This document shows, piece after piece, positions 15,365 to 23,376 of a stretch of DNA of 39,677 nt. This DNA comes from Gammaproteobacteria bacterium (GTDB taxonomy: Bacteria; Pseudomonadota; Gammaproteobacteria; Steroidobacterales; Steroidobacteraceae). The notes below the pieces were generated by a model. It ran no database searches. It was not told the DNA's origin and worked only from the letters and a program-made list of their open reading frames with translations. Location of the stretch: contig JAABQQ010000132.1 in the NCBI GenBank assembly GCA_011391405.1, positions 1 through 39,677 of the forward strand. The letters run 5' to 3'. Each line of letters begins with the position of its first letter. Within the stretch, counting starts at the first letter, position 1. A program made the position numbers and the translations under genes.

Positions 15365-16417
15365 ATGACCAACGAAATCGAATCCCTCACCACGGACATG
15401 CATGCGCGCCGGACCGGCAGCGGCCTGAGCCCGATGCTGTTCGCCGTCGGCGGCCTTGCACTGCTGCTCGCCGCCTATGCGCACTGGCGTTTCGGCCAGT
15501 TCGACGAGCGCATCGACCGGCTGCGCGGGCAGGTGGTCGAACTGCGCGCGACACAGGATCGCCTCGGCGTGCAGATCGGAGCTGTCGGTACGCAGCTGCA
15601 GGAGGCAAATGACCAGGTGCGGTCGCAGATCCGCTTGCTGCGCGAGGTACCCACGCAGCTGGGAGAGCTCGGCCAGAGCGTCGCCGAATTGCGTGCCCGC
15701 ACCGACTCGCCGCAGCGCTCCTGGGTGCGAGCGGAAGCGCTGTACTTGCTTGAACTCGGCGCCCGGCGCCTGCGGCTCGAACATGACGTGCCCACGGCAA
15801 TCGCCGCCCTCGAGTCCGCCGACGCGCGCCTGGCGACCGTGCCGGATCCCGCGGTGGCCGAGGTGCGGACTCAACTCGCGCGCGAACTCACCGCGCTGCG
15901 CGCGGTCGACGTACCGGATATTTCATCGGTGCTGTCACGGCTCGCAGCCATCGAGAAAGCTGCTGCGAATTTCCGCGTCCTCGGCATGCCTGTCTCCAAC
16001 GCGCGTCGCCTCGGTGAGACCGGGGCCGAGGACCCCGAGAGCGCATTCGACCGCGCGACGCGCCGCTTGCGCCAGGCGTGGCGCGACCTGTTTTCCTACC
16101 GGCGCATCGATCCTGCGCACTCGCGGCTGGTCACGCGCGAGGAAGAATCGCTGCGCCGTCAGCAGTTCGAACTGCAGCTGTTTGCGGCGCGGATCGCTGC
16201 CATGCAACAGGATCGTCCAGGCTACGTGCAGGCGTTGCAGTCGGCGACGGCATTGCTCGAACGCTCTTTCGACGCACGCGACGAGACCGTGAGCGCAGCC
16301 CGCACCGAACTCGCGCTGCTCGCTGCGATCGACGTAGACCCGGCGGCGCCCGAGATCGGCACCGCCGCCCAGCTGCTGCAGCGGGTCATCCGTGCAAGCT
16401 CGCCCGCGAAGCCATGA
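15365..16417 (+). CDS. hemX: HemX, membrane-anchored uroporphyrin-III C-methyltransferase-like protein
   Basis: 350 residues. A short cytoplasmic N-terminus is followed by one membrane helix (MLFAVGGLALLLAAYAHW), a coiled coil (QFDERIDRLRGQVVELRATQDRLG) and the conserved HemX block containing SWVRAEALYLLELGARRLRLEHDVPTA and WRDLFSYRRI. No methyltransferase motifs are present; the family name is historical. ATG 15365 is preferred to GTG 15359, though both lack a good ribosome binding site. TAGCAT at 15323 could be an internal promoter. Function is likely structural or regulatory in tetrapyrrole synthesis. Confidence 0.88.
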   Translation: MTNEIESLTTDMHARRTGSGLSPMLFAVGGLALLLAAYAHWRFGQFDERIDRLRGQVVELRATQDRLGVQIGAVGTQLQEANDQVRSQIRLLREVPTQLGELGQSVAELRARTDSPQRSWVRAEALYLLELGARRLRLEHDVPTAIAALESADARLATVPDPAVAEVRTQLARELTALRAVDVPDISSVLSRLAAIEKAAANFRVLGMPVSNARRLGETGAEDPESAFDRATRRLRQAWRDLFSYRRIDPAHSRLVTREEESLRRQQFELQLFAARIAAMQQDRPGYVQALQSATALLERSFDARDETVSAARTELALLAAIDVDPAAPEIGTAAQLLQRVIRASSPAKP

Positions 16418-17622
16418 AGGGCAGCGTCCTCACGGCGTCGGCGCTGGTCGGTGGCGGCCTCCTCGCGCACATCGTGCTGGACGATCCGGGCTACGTCGCA
16501 ATCAGCGTCGGCAGTTCGCTGCTGGAGACGACGGTACCCGTGCTCCTGCTGCTGCTCGCAGGCCTGTATTTCCTGGTGCGCGCAATCATCGAATCGCTGA
16601 CGGCGCGACGCCGCCTGGCGACGTTGCGCGCGGAGCGCCGCAAGCGCCGCGCACGCGACGACACGCAGCGTGGCTTGCTTGATCTTGCGGCAGGACGCTG
16701 GCGCAGTGCCGAAGACCTGCTCTCGCGCGCCGCGCCGGAAGCCGACTCGGCCGCAGCTAACTATCTGGTCGCGGCCCGCGCCGCCGACCTGCAGGACGCC
16801 GTCGAACGTCGCGACGAATGGCTCGCGCGGGCGCAGGAAGCCGCTCCCGCTGAACGGGCGGCAGCGCTCGTCACGCTCGCTGAAATGCAGATGCGGCGCG
16901 GACAGGACACCGCCGCGCTGCAGACTCTCGAACAACTCGATGCGTCGGGCGACTTGAATTCGCGCGGGCTCGAGCTCATGGCGCGGCTGTGCCAGAAACT
17001 CGGGCGTAGCGAGCAGCTGCGTGCCCTCGGGCCACGCTTGCGCAGCGCGAAGGAATTGCCGGAGTCACAGGTCAACGAGATCCTGGCGCAGGTACAGCTC
17101 GCCGAAATCCGGTCGGCGGGTGAGCGTCGCGACGTGCCTGCTGCGAACGAGGCCTGGTCCAACCTGCCGCGGGCGACACGCAAGCTGCCGCAGGCCATCG
17201 CAACCTACGTCCGCGCGCTCGTCACGGCAGGCGAGGCAGTGGCTGCCGAGAAACTGCTGCGTGATGCAATCGACGATCGGCTCGAGCCCATGCTGGTGCG
17301 GCTCTATGGCGAGCTCGTGCTGCCGGATGCGCTGACTCCGCTGGACCGTGCCGAGAGCTGGTTGCGCAAGGCGCCAGAGGATTCCGAATTGCTGGCAGCC
17401 TGCGCTCGCCTCGCGCTGCAGGCGGAACTCATCGGCAAGTCGCGCAGCTATCTCGAGGCCTCGCTTGCCCGCAGATCGTCGGCCGAGAACAGCCTGCTCT
17501 ACGCGGAACTGCTCGACCAGCTGGGTGAAGGCGAGCGAGCGCGCACCGTGTTGCGTGACAGCGTCGTGCGCTCAGTGGGCCGTCGACCGGCGTTGCCGCG
17601 CGTACGCTTGCGGCGGCGATAA
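16414..17622 (+). CDS. hemY: HemY, inner-membrane tetratricopeptide protein of the hem operon
   Basis: 402 residues. Two N-terminal membrane helices (residues about 4-20 and 36-58) are followed by the basic region RRRLATLRAERRKRRARDD and a chain of helical TPR-like repeats (GLLDLAAGRWRSAEDLLSRAAPE, AALVTLAEMQMRRGQDTAALQTLEQ, LARLALQAE-type units). This is the proteobacterial HemY, not the Bacillus protoporphyrinogen oxidase of the same name. ATG 16414 overlaps the hemX stop as ATGA. It is the last gene of the algZ-hem cluster. Confidence 0.9.
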   Translation: MKGSVLTASALVGGGLLAHIVLDDPGYVAISVGSSLLETTVPVLLLLLAGLYFLVRAIIESLTARRRLATLRAERRKRRARDDTQRGLLDLAAGRWRSAEDLLSRAAPEADSAAANYLVAARAADLQDAVERRDEWLARAQEAAPAERAAALVTLAEMQMRRGQDTAALQTLEQLDASGDLNSRGLELMARLCQKLGRSEQLRALGPRLRSAKELPESQVNEILAQVQLAEIRSAGERRDVPAANEAWSNLPRATRKLPQAIATYVRALVTAGEAVAAEKLLRDAIDDRLEPMLVRLYGELVLPDALTPLDRAESWLRKAPEDSELLAACARLALQAELIGKSRSYLEASLARRSSAENSLLYAELLDQLGEGERARTVLRDSVVRSVGRRPALPRVRLRRR

Positions 17623-17637
17623 GCGCTAGCCAGCATG

Positions 17638-17657
17638 GCGCTCGGAACGAGCGCTTT
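17638..17657 (+). terminator. Small hairpin after hemY
   Basis: GCGCTC (17638-17643) pairs with GAGCGC (17649-17654) around GGAAC and is followed by only three T. It could be a weak terminator or a 3'-end processing hairpin. Confidence 0.35.
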
Positions 17658-17664
17658 GCGGTAG

Positions 17665-17775
17665 CCGCGGCAATGCCGAGAGTTCCGGAAGGCCGTCGCG
17701 CGACATGGACGTCGCGCGCGAGCCTACAGGTACGTATTTACGGCGCGCCTTCCGGGACTCTCGGCGTTGTCGCGG
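17665..17775 (+). repeat. Structured 111-base element downstream of hemY
   Basis: Outer arms 17665-17693 and 17747-17775 pair at all 29 positions in plus-strand RNA, including three G-U pairs. An inner stem CGCGCGAC (17697-17704) with GTCGCGCG (17711-17718) closes on ATGGAC. Between inner and outer stems lies a single-stranded stretch, AGCCTACAGGTACGTATTTA, reminiscent of conserved loops in dispersed proteobacterial hairpin repeats (from memory, unverified). It fills the gap between hemY and the convergent reductase gene. Confidence 0.75.
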
Positions 17776-17803
17776 CCACCGCAGTGGCAGCACATCACGA
17801 TCG

Positions 17804-18856
17804 TCACGGGCTATCCGACTTCCGCATCGCCGCAAGCGTATCGGGCGCGTAGTCGAACGAGTCGAAGAACAGCTGCGCGCGCGGCAGCCCGCGCTCGACG
17901 AACGTGTGGCGGATCGCCTCCACCATTGCCGGCGGGCCGCTCGCGTAAACGTCGTACTGCGTGAGGTCGGCGCCGAGATCGGCGAGCGCCGCCTCGTGCA
18001 CGAGACCGCTGCGACCCGTCCACTGCGACACTTCGGCCTGAGGCTCGGACAACACCGGCCGGTACGCAAAGGCTGGACGGGTGGCCGCGACGCTCACGAG
18101 CCAGTTGTGCTCGTAGAGATCCTGCGTCGTGCGTGCGCCCCAGTAGAGCGTGAGCGGGCGACGGTCACCGACGGCCAGCAACTGCCGCAGCATGGCGCGC
18201 AGCGGCGCGTAACCCGTGCCGCCGCCAATCATCACGGCGTGCCGTGGCGAATCGCCACGGAACCAGAACTGCCCGAGCGGGCCCTCGACGCGCAGCAGGT
18301 TACCGGCGCGCATGGTGTCGAACAGCTGGCCGGTGAACCCGCTCGACGATGCGCGACGCACGTGCACTTCGAGCACCTTGCCGTCGGCCGGCGCGCTCGC
18401 CAGCGAAAAGCTGCGGCGGCGCCCGCCCGACAGGATGAAATCGATGTACTGGCCCGCGCGGTAATGCAGGTCCTCGACGGCCGGCAGCTTGAGGAACACT
18501 GCCATGACGTCGTCGGCCACTCGCTCCATGCGCTCGATCCGGCTCGGCAGGCTTTTCACTTCGACTGCGGGGGCCGGCCGCATCTCGCGCGTCTCGATCG
18601 TGATGTCCGTGATGGCCTGGGCCTGGCACAACAGCACGAAGCGTTCGGCTGCCTCGTCCGGGGTGATCCCGGCAGGGAGCTCGCGCGTCGGATAGGTCGT
18701 CGCACCCGACAGCAGCCGCGCCCTGCAGGACGCACAGTGCCCGCCCTTGCAGCTGTGCGGCAGGTTGAGACCAGCCCGCAGCGCAGCCGTCAACACGGGC
18801 TCGCCGGGATCAGCGGCGAAACTTTCGCCCGTGGGCACGATCGTCACCTGAGGCAT
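17804..18856 (-). CDS. 2Fe-2S/FAD/NAD(P)H oxidoreductase (AscD / CDP-6-deoxyglucoseen reductase-like)
   Basis: 350 residues in three modules. The plant-type ferredoxin domain (1-95) has the cluster cysteines Cys36, Cys41, Cys44 and Cys77. The FAD domain (about 105-205) has RRRSFSLASAP, and the NAD(P) domain has GGGTGYAPLRAM and DVYASGPPAMV. Such proteins pass electrons from NAD(P)H to an oxygenase or to a partner enzyme; the partner is not nearby. ATG 18856 is chosen over ATG 18895 because GGAG lies about ten bases upstream and the ferredoxin domain starts directly. In many relatives the gene lies near ubiD/ubiX-type genes, so a role as a flavin reductase is possible. Confidence 0.85.
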   Translation of the reverse strand: MPQVTIVPTGESFAADPGEPVLTAALRAGLNLPHSCKGGHCASCRARLLSGATTYPTRELPAGITPDEAAERFVLLCQAQAITDITIETREMRPAPAVEVKSLPSRIERMERVADDVMAVFLKLPAVEDLHYRAGQYIDFILSGGRRRSFSLASAPADGKVLEVHVRRASSSGFTGQLFDTMRAGNLLRVEGPLGQFWFRGDSPRHAVMIGGGTGYAPLRAMLRQLLAVGDRRPLTLYWGARTTQDLYEHNWLVSVAATRPAFAYRPVLSEPQAEVSQWTGRSGLVHEAALADLGADLTQYDVYASGPPAMVEAIRHTFVERGLPRAQLFFDSFDYAPDTLAAMRKSDSP

Positions 18857-18904
18857 CGACGTAAGACTCCGGCGCGGCGCAGCGGCGTTGGGCATCCCTT
18901 CGCG

Positions 18905-18910
18905 TATGCT
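18905..18910 (+). promoter_or_regulatory. Candidate -10 element, near-leaderless start
   Basis: TATGCT ends six bases before ATG 18917, which would put transcription start at or next to the start codon. No -35 of quality and no Shine-Dalgarno sequence are seen. Confidence 0.35.
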
Positions 18911-18916
18911 TTCGCT

Positions 18917-19831
18917 ATGGATGCGGACCTATCATGCCTGATCGTGGGTTGCGGTTATGTCGGTTCGCGGTTGGCGCGCCGCGAATCGGCCCGGCGCCCG
19001 CTCCTCGCGCTCGTGCGCTCGGGCAGCAACGCGACCAACCTGCAGTCGGTCGGGGTGCCAACGCTGTGCGTCGACCTCGACGCCGCCCCCGCCCTGCAAC
19101 CTGCGCTGGCTGCAGCGGCAGGCAAGGCAGCCGTCGTCTACCTGGCACCGCCGCCCGAAAGCGGCACGACGGACCCGCGGCTGGCGACGTTCCTGGCCCA
19201 GATCGACGACATCCAGCCCGCGGTCTTCGTCTACATCAGCACGACCGGCGTCTACGGCGACGCGGATGGTGCGCTGGTCGATGAGTTCACGCCGGTTGCT
19301 CCATCGAACGACCGCTCGCGCAGACGGGTCGCGGCCGAAAGCACGGCACAGGCCTGGTGCGCGGCACGCGGTGTACGTTGCGTGATCCTCCGCGTACCGG
19401 GCATTTATGGACCGGACCGCCTGCCGCTCGAGCGGCTGCAGCGGCGCGAGCCCGCCCTGCGCGAAGAGGACGCAGGCCCGGGTAACCGCATCCATGTCGA
19501 CGACCTCGTCGCGGCCATCGTCGCTGCAGTCGATCGCCTGTCGGCACAGGGTGTTTTCAACGTGACCGACGGTGACTACGCGAGCACCACAGCGTATCTG
19601 CAACTGACGGCAGCAGTCGCCGGAATCGAGCCGCCCGCGCTCATCAGCAAGGCCGAGGCGCGCGCGAAGATTCCGGCCGGCATGCTGTCGTTTCTGCTCG
19701 AGTCTCGCAGAGTCGACAATCGTCGCATGCTAGCCGACCTCGGCCTGCAACTGCAGTACCCGACGTTGCAGTCCGGCGTGCTCGCAAGCTACGCCGAGAT
19801 GTGCCGCACACACGAGGCCGCCGCAACGTGA
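18917..19831 (+). CDS. NAD(P)-dependent epimerase/dehydratase family protein (YeeZ-like SDR)
   Basis: 304 residues. The extended-SDR Rossmann start LIVGCGYVGSRLARR (GxGYxGxxLA), the VYISTTGVYGDADGALVDE segment with the STTGVYG core, and VPGIYGPDRLPLERL match the YeeZ/YbjT-like SDR group. The usual catalytic YxxxK is not obvious: after the STTG region the sequence reads SNDRSRRRVAAE, with no Tyr, so classical epimerase chemistry is doubtful. It heads a run of overlapping genes toward dapF. The stop overlaps the next start as GTGA. Confidence 0.8.
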   Translation: MDADLSCLIVGCGYVGSRLARRESARRPLLALVRSGSNATNLQSVGVPTLCVDLDAAPALQPALAAAAGKAAVVYLAPPPESGTTDPRLATFLAQIDDIQPAVFVYISTTGVYGDADGALVDEFTPVAPSNDRSRRRVAAESTAQAWCAARGVRCVILRVPGIYGPDRLPLERLQRREPALREEDAGPGNRIHVDDLVAAIVAAVDRLSAQGVFNVTDGDYASTTAYLQLTAAVAGIEPPALISKAEARAKIPAGMLSFLLESRRVDNRRMLADLGLQLQYPTLQSGVLASYAEMCRTHEAAAT

Positions 19832-20265
19832 CGACATTTCACAATCCTTCCCTGGCCGACATTCGCGAACTGCTGCGAGCCTCGCGCACGATCGCCGTGG
19901 TCGGTATTTCGGACAATCCCGCTCGGCCGAGCCACGGCGTGACGACATCAATGCGCGACTTCGGCTACCGCATCCTGCCGGTGAACCCCGCTCTGACGGA
20001 GTGGCAAGGCATCCCCGCGCATCCGACGCTGGAAGCCGCCGCGCAGGCGCTGGGCCCGGACGAGAGGATCGACATCGTGAACGTGTTCCGGCGACCCGCT
20101 CAGGTGGGCGCCCTGGTGGACGAGTGTCTCAGGCTCGGGCTGCACACGTTGTGGCTGCAGCAGGGCGTGATCAACGAACCGGCTGCCGAACGTGCGGTCG
20201 CCGCGGGCATGTCGGTCGTGATGGACCGCTGCATCTACGTCGACCGCGCTTCGATGCGTGGGTGA
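19828..20265 (+). CDS. CoA-binding domain protein (YccU family)
   Basis: 145 residues, one Rossmann-like CoA-binding domain. IAVVGISDNPARPSHGVTTSMRDFGYRILPVNP is the N-terminal nucleotide-binding half and VNVFRRPAQVGALVDECLRLGLHTLWLQQGVINEPAAERAVAAGMSVVMDRCIYVD the second. The family resembles the CoA-binding part of succinyl-CoA ligase alpha but lacks a catalytic domain. GTG 19828 overlaps the previous stop (GTGA). Physiological role is unknown. Confidence 0.88.
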   Translation: MTTFHNPSLADIRELLRASRTIAVVGISDNPARPSHGVTTSMRDFGYRILPVNPALTEWQGIPAHPTLEAAAQALGPDERIDIVNVFRRPAQVGALVDECLRLGLHTLWLQQGVINEPAAERAVAAGMSVVMDRCIYVDRASMRG

Positions 20266-20278
20266 GTCACGAGTCGGG

Positions 20279-20284
20279 TATCCT
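20279..20284 (+). promoter_or_regulatory. Candidate -10 element of dapF, leaderless start
   Basis: TATCCT ends six bases before ATG 20291, so a transcript would begin at or just before the start codon. No ribosome binding site precedes dapF. The -35 region is weak. Confidence 0.35.
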
Positions 20285-20290
20285 GCTCGC

Positions 20291-21151
20291 ATGCGGCTTG
20301 CCTTCACCAAGATGCATGGCCTCGGCAACGATTTCATCGTGTTCGATGCCGGCTCTGCCAACGACCTGCCCTCTCCCGACGACCTGCGCCGTCTCAGCGA
20401 CCGACGCACCGGGATCGGCTTTGACCAGGCGCTGGTGCTTGAACCGCCGCGACGCAATGGCACCGACGTCTATTACCGCATCTTCAACGCCGACGGCTCC
20501 GAGGTGGAACAGTGCGGCAACGGTGCGCGCTGCATCGCGCGGCTCGTCGCGAGCCGGCGCGGCGAGGTCGACCGACCGTTGCAGATCGACAGCCCCGGTG
20601 GAATCGTCCAGGCGCGACTGCGGCCCGACGGCCTGGTGTCCGTGGCGATGGGCGTGCCGAACTTCGATCCGGCCTCGCTTCCTTTCGACGCGCCATCGGC
20701 AGCGGCGACCTATCACCTCGACACGCAGGCAGGCCCGGTTGAAATCGGCGCCGTGTCCATCGGCAACCCGCACGCCGTGATCCGCGTCCGCGACGTGCAG
20801 CAAGCTCCCGTGGACAGCGTCGGACCCGCAGTGGAAAATCACCCTCGCTTTCCGCGCCGGGTGAACGTGGGTTTCCTCGAGATCGTTGCGCCCGATCATG
20901 TGCGGCTGCGCGTGTTCGAGCGGGGCGTCGGCGAAACCCGGGCCTGTGGCACGGGTGCCTGCGCTGCGGTCGCCATCGGCCGGCGGCACGGGCCGCTGGT
21001 CGAGGAAGTGAACGTGGATGTCCCTGGCGGACGAATGATCGTCCGCTGGCCCGGCCCGGGAGAGCCGATCTGGCTGACCGGTCCGGCCGAAACGGCCTTT
21101 GAAGGCCAGGTTGAAGTGACGGGCGCAGAGTCGCCGGAGTCTTGCAGATGA
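20291..21151 (+). CDS. dapF: Diaminopimelate epimerase
   Basis: 286 residues. It converts LL- to meso-diaminopimelate for lysine and peptidoglycan synthesis, without a cofactor, using two cysteines as acid and base: Cys75 in EQCGNGARC and Cys219 in RACGTGACA. The N-terminal KMHGLGNDFIVFD and SIGNPHAV motifs are intact. ATG 20291 gives the exact family N-terminus. The stop overlaps the DUF484 ATG. The dapF-DUF484-xerC order is the standard gammaproteobacterial arrangement. Confidence 0.96.
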   Translation: MRLAFTKMHGLGNDFIVFDAGSANDLPSPDDLRRLSDRRTGIGFDQALVLEPPRRNGTDVYYRIFNADGSEVEQCGNGARCIARLVASRRGEVDRPLQIDSPGGIVQARLRPDGLVSVAMGVPNFDPASLPFDAPSAAATYHLDTQAGPVEIGAVSIGNPHAVIRVRDVQQAPVDSVGPAVENHPRFPRRVNVGFLEIVAPDHVRLRVFERGVGETRACGTGACAAVAIGRRHGPLVEEVNVDVPGGRMIVRWPGPGEPIWLTGPAETAFEGQVEVTGAESPESCR

Positions 21152-21861
21152 ATAAACCGATCCGCGGTGCCGAACCCACCACGCAGCTGGCCGAAGACCA
21201 GATTGCGGACTTTCTCGTCGCGCACCCCGACTTTTTCGAGCGCCACGGCGCCGTGCTGGCACGCATCAAGCTGCCGCACCAGCGCGGCAGTGCCGCCATC
21301 TCGCTGGTCGAGCGCCAGGTGCTGGTGCTGCGCGACAAGCATGCGGCGCTCGAAAAGAAGCTGCACGAACTGATCGAGAATGGTCGTGCGAACGACGCGA
21401 TCTCCGACCGCTTGCATCGCCTCACGCGCAGGTTGCTGCGCGCGCGGGATGCCGTCGGCGTCGTCGCGGCGCTCGAGACCTCGCTGCGCGAGGATTTCGG
21501 CGCCTCGCGCTGGGTACTGCTGGCCACCGACCCGTCCGTGACCATCCTCGGCAACCTGCCGAACGGCCACGTGCGCGTCGTGCCGCGCGGCAGCCCCGAA
21601 CTCAAGATCTTCGAGACGTTCTTCGAGTCCGGACGTCCGCGCAGCGGCCAGATCCGGGACACGCAGCGGGACTACCTCTTCGGCGGCGAAGGCAGCCAGG
21701 TCGGCTCGACGGTGCTGATTCCACTCGGCGAGCGCGCGGGCCTCGGCCTGCTCGCCATCGCGAGCCACGACACCGAACGCTACCTGCCCACCATGAGCAC
21801 CGATTACCTGGTGCGCATCGGCGAGATCGTGACCGAAGCGGTGTCGGCGCGACTGGCATGA
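21148..21861 (+). CDS. DUF484 family protein (GAF-like)
   Basis: 237 residues. The start contains the family motif VAHPDFFERHGAVLARIKLPH, then a helical linker (VLRDKHAALEKKLHELIENGRAND) and a C-terminal GAF-like domain with GSTVLIPLGERAGLGLLAIASHD and STDYLVRIGEIV. Function is not established; it is nearly always encoded between dapF and xerC. It starts and ends with ATGA overlaps, so its expression is tied to both neighbours. Confidence 0.9.
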   Translation: MNKPIRGAEPTTQLAEDQIADFLVAHPDFFERHGAVLARIKLPHQRGSAAISLVERQVLVLRDKHAALEKKLHELIENGRANDAISDRLHRLTRRLLRARDAVGVVAALETSLREDFGASRWVLLATDPSVTILGNLPNGHVRVVPRGSPELKIFETFFESGRPRSGQIRDTQRDYLFGGEGSQVGSTVLIPLGERAGLGLLAIASHDTERYLPTMSTDYLVRIGEIVTEAVSARLA

Positions 21862-22805
21862 CCGACGAGCCGCTGCGCAGCGGCGTCGATCACTACCTCG
21901 CGAGCCTGCGCAACGAACGGCGGTTGTCGCCGCATACAGCGAGCAATTACGGCCGCGACCTCGCTTCACTGCTCGATTACTGCAAGTCCCAGGGCATCAG
22001 CGACTGGCAACAGCTCGATCCGCAGCACATACGAATGTTTGCGGCGCGCGAGCACCGTCGCGGCCTGGCCCCGCGCAGCATCCAGCGCAGGCTCTCGGCC
22101 TGCCGCGGCCTCTTCCGTTACCTGTTGCGTGAAGGCGAACTGCAGCGCGACCCGACCGGAGACGTGCAGGCACCCAAGGCCCGCAAGCGCCTGCCGACTC
22201 CTCTGGACGCCGACACGATGGCACGACTGCTCGAGTTCCGCGGCGACGACAGTCTCGGGGTCCGTGACAAAGCGATCATGGAGCTGCTCTATTCGTCGGG
22301 GCTGCGCCTGTCGGAACTGCTGGGTCTCGACCTGCTCGACCTCGACCTGCGCGATCGCACGGTCCGGGTCGTCGGCAAAGGCAACAAGACGCGGATCGTG
22401 CCTGTCGGCCGCCAGGCAATCACAGCGCTGCAGCGCTGGATCGCAGAACGGACGACGCTGGCCGCGGTCGGCGAACACGCCCTGTTCGTCGGCGTAAGCG
22501 GCACCCGCCTGGGTCCGCGGATCGTGCAACGCCGCATTGCCCGCTGGGCCCGGCTGCAAGGATTGCCAGAGCACGTGCATCCCCACATGTTCCGGCACTC
22601 GTTCGCTTCCCACCTGCTCGAGTCGTCGCAGGACCTGCGCGCCGTGCAGGAGTTGCTCGGTCACGTGAATATCAGCACGACCCAGGTCTACACGCACCTT
22701 GATTTCCAGCACCTGGCCCGCATCTACGACGCGGCCCACCCCCGGGCCCGCCGCAAACGCGCGGTTCCAGGTCCTGCTGCCGACTCCTCGTCCGAAACTT
22801 CCTGA
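21858..22805 (+). CDS. xerC: Tyrosine recombinase XerC
   Basis: 315 residues. XerC acts with XerD at dif to resolve chromosome dimers. The SAM-like N-terminal domain (about 5-95) is followed by the catalytic domain with Arg150 (SSGLRLSEL), Lys174 (GKGNKTR), His243/Arg246 ([14 protein letters not shown]), His269 ([11 protein letters not shown]) and Tyr278 (VYTH). All residues are present. Its position in the dapF operon identifies the housekeeping XerC and not a mobile-element integrase. Confidence 0.95.
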   Translation: MTDEPLRSGVDHYLASLRNERRLSPHTASNYGRDLASLLDYCKSQGISDWQQLDPQHIRMFAAREHRRGLAPRSIQRRLSACRGLFRYLLREGELQRDPTGDVQAPKARKRLPTPLDADTMARLLEFRGDDSLGVRDKAIMELLYSSGLRLSELLGLDLLDLDLRDRTVRVVGKGNKTRIVPVGRQAITALQRWIAERTTLAAVGEHALFVGVSGTRLGPRIVQRRIARWARLQGLPEHVHPHMFRHSFASHLLESSQDLRAVQELLGHVNISTTQVYTHLDFQHLARIYDAAHPRARRKRAVPGPAADSSSETS

Positions 22806-22806
22806 A

Positions 22807-22845
22807 CTTCGTCCCCTTCCTGACCTTCCTCCCCTAACCCCTTCC
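22807..22845 (+). repeat. Pyrimidine-rich leader before hslV
   Basis: The xerC-hslV gap is almost pure C and T, with repeated CTTCCT units and CCCCTAACCCCTTCC directly before ATG 22846. There is no purine-rich Shine-Dalgarno sequence. The TAACCCCTTCC core is shared with the tract before ubiB and with the hairpin arm at 9061-9094. Confidence 0.7.
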
Positions 22846-23376
22846 ATGTTTGACCCCCACGGCACCACGATCCTCTGCGTCCGCCGCGACGGTCGCGTCG
22901 CCATGGGCGGCGACGGCCAGGTCACGCTCGGCAACACCGTCATGAAAGGCAATGCGCGCAAGGTGCGCCGACTGCACGACGGCTCGGTCATCGCGGGCTT
23001 CGCCGGTGGCACCGCCGATGCGTTTACACTGTTCGAGCGCTTTGAAGCGAAGCTGCAGCAATACGGCAACCTCACGCGCGCGGCGATCGAGCTCGCCAAG
23101 GACTGGCGCAGCGATCGCAGCCTGCGCCGCCTCGAAGCGCTGCTGCTGGTGGCCGATGCAGGTCACACGTTCGTGATCTCGGGCAATGGCGACGTGATCG
23201 AACCGGAGCACGACCTCATTGCCGTGGGTTCAGGCGGTCCGTTTGCGCAGGCTGCGGGGCTCGCGCTGTTGCAGAACACCACTCTCGACGCGCGGTCGAT
23301 CGCGGAGCGTGCGCTCGGCATCGCGGCCGACATCTGCATCTACACCAACCGCAACACCACTATCGAAGAGCTCTGA
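22846..23376 (+). CDS. hslV: HslV, peptidase subunit of the HslUV ATP-dependent protease
   Basis: 176 residues, normal length. The active-site threonine is Thr7, in [16 protein letters not shown], exposed after removal of a six-residue leader. [23 protein letters not shown] and [17 protein letters not shown] are family signatures, and [16 protein letters not shown] is intact. It forms a double hexamer capped by HslU. Stop and hslU start overlap as TGATG. The leader upstream is C-rich and has no ribosome binding site. Confidence 0.96.
   Translation: MFDPHGTTILCVRRDGRVAMGGDGQVTLGNTVMKGNARKVRRLHDGSVIAGFAGGTADAFTLFERFEAKLQQYGNLTRAAIELAKDWRSDRSLRRLEALLLVADAGHTFVISGNGDVIEPEHDLIAVGSGGPFAQAAGLALLQNTTLDARSIAERALGIAADICIYTNRNTTIEEL

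Noticed and set aside
18857-18895. Longer N-terminus for the 2Fe-2S reductase (start at 18895)
   Set aside because: Adds 13 residues before the ferredoxin domain and its GGG abuts the ATG, too close for a ribosome binding site.
21858-22805. Tyrosine recombinase as a sign of an integrated mobile element
   Set aside because: It is housekeeping XerC in the conserved dapF-DUF484-xerC context; no att repeats, phage genes or composition shift surround it.
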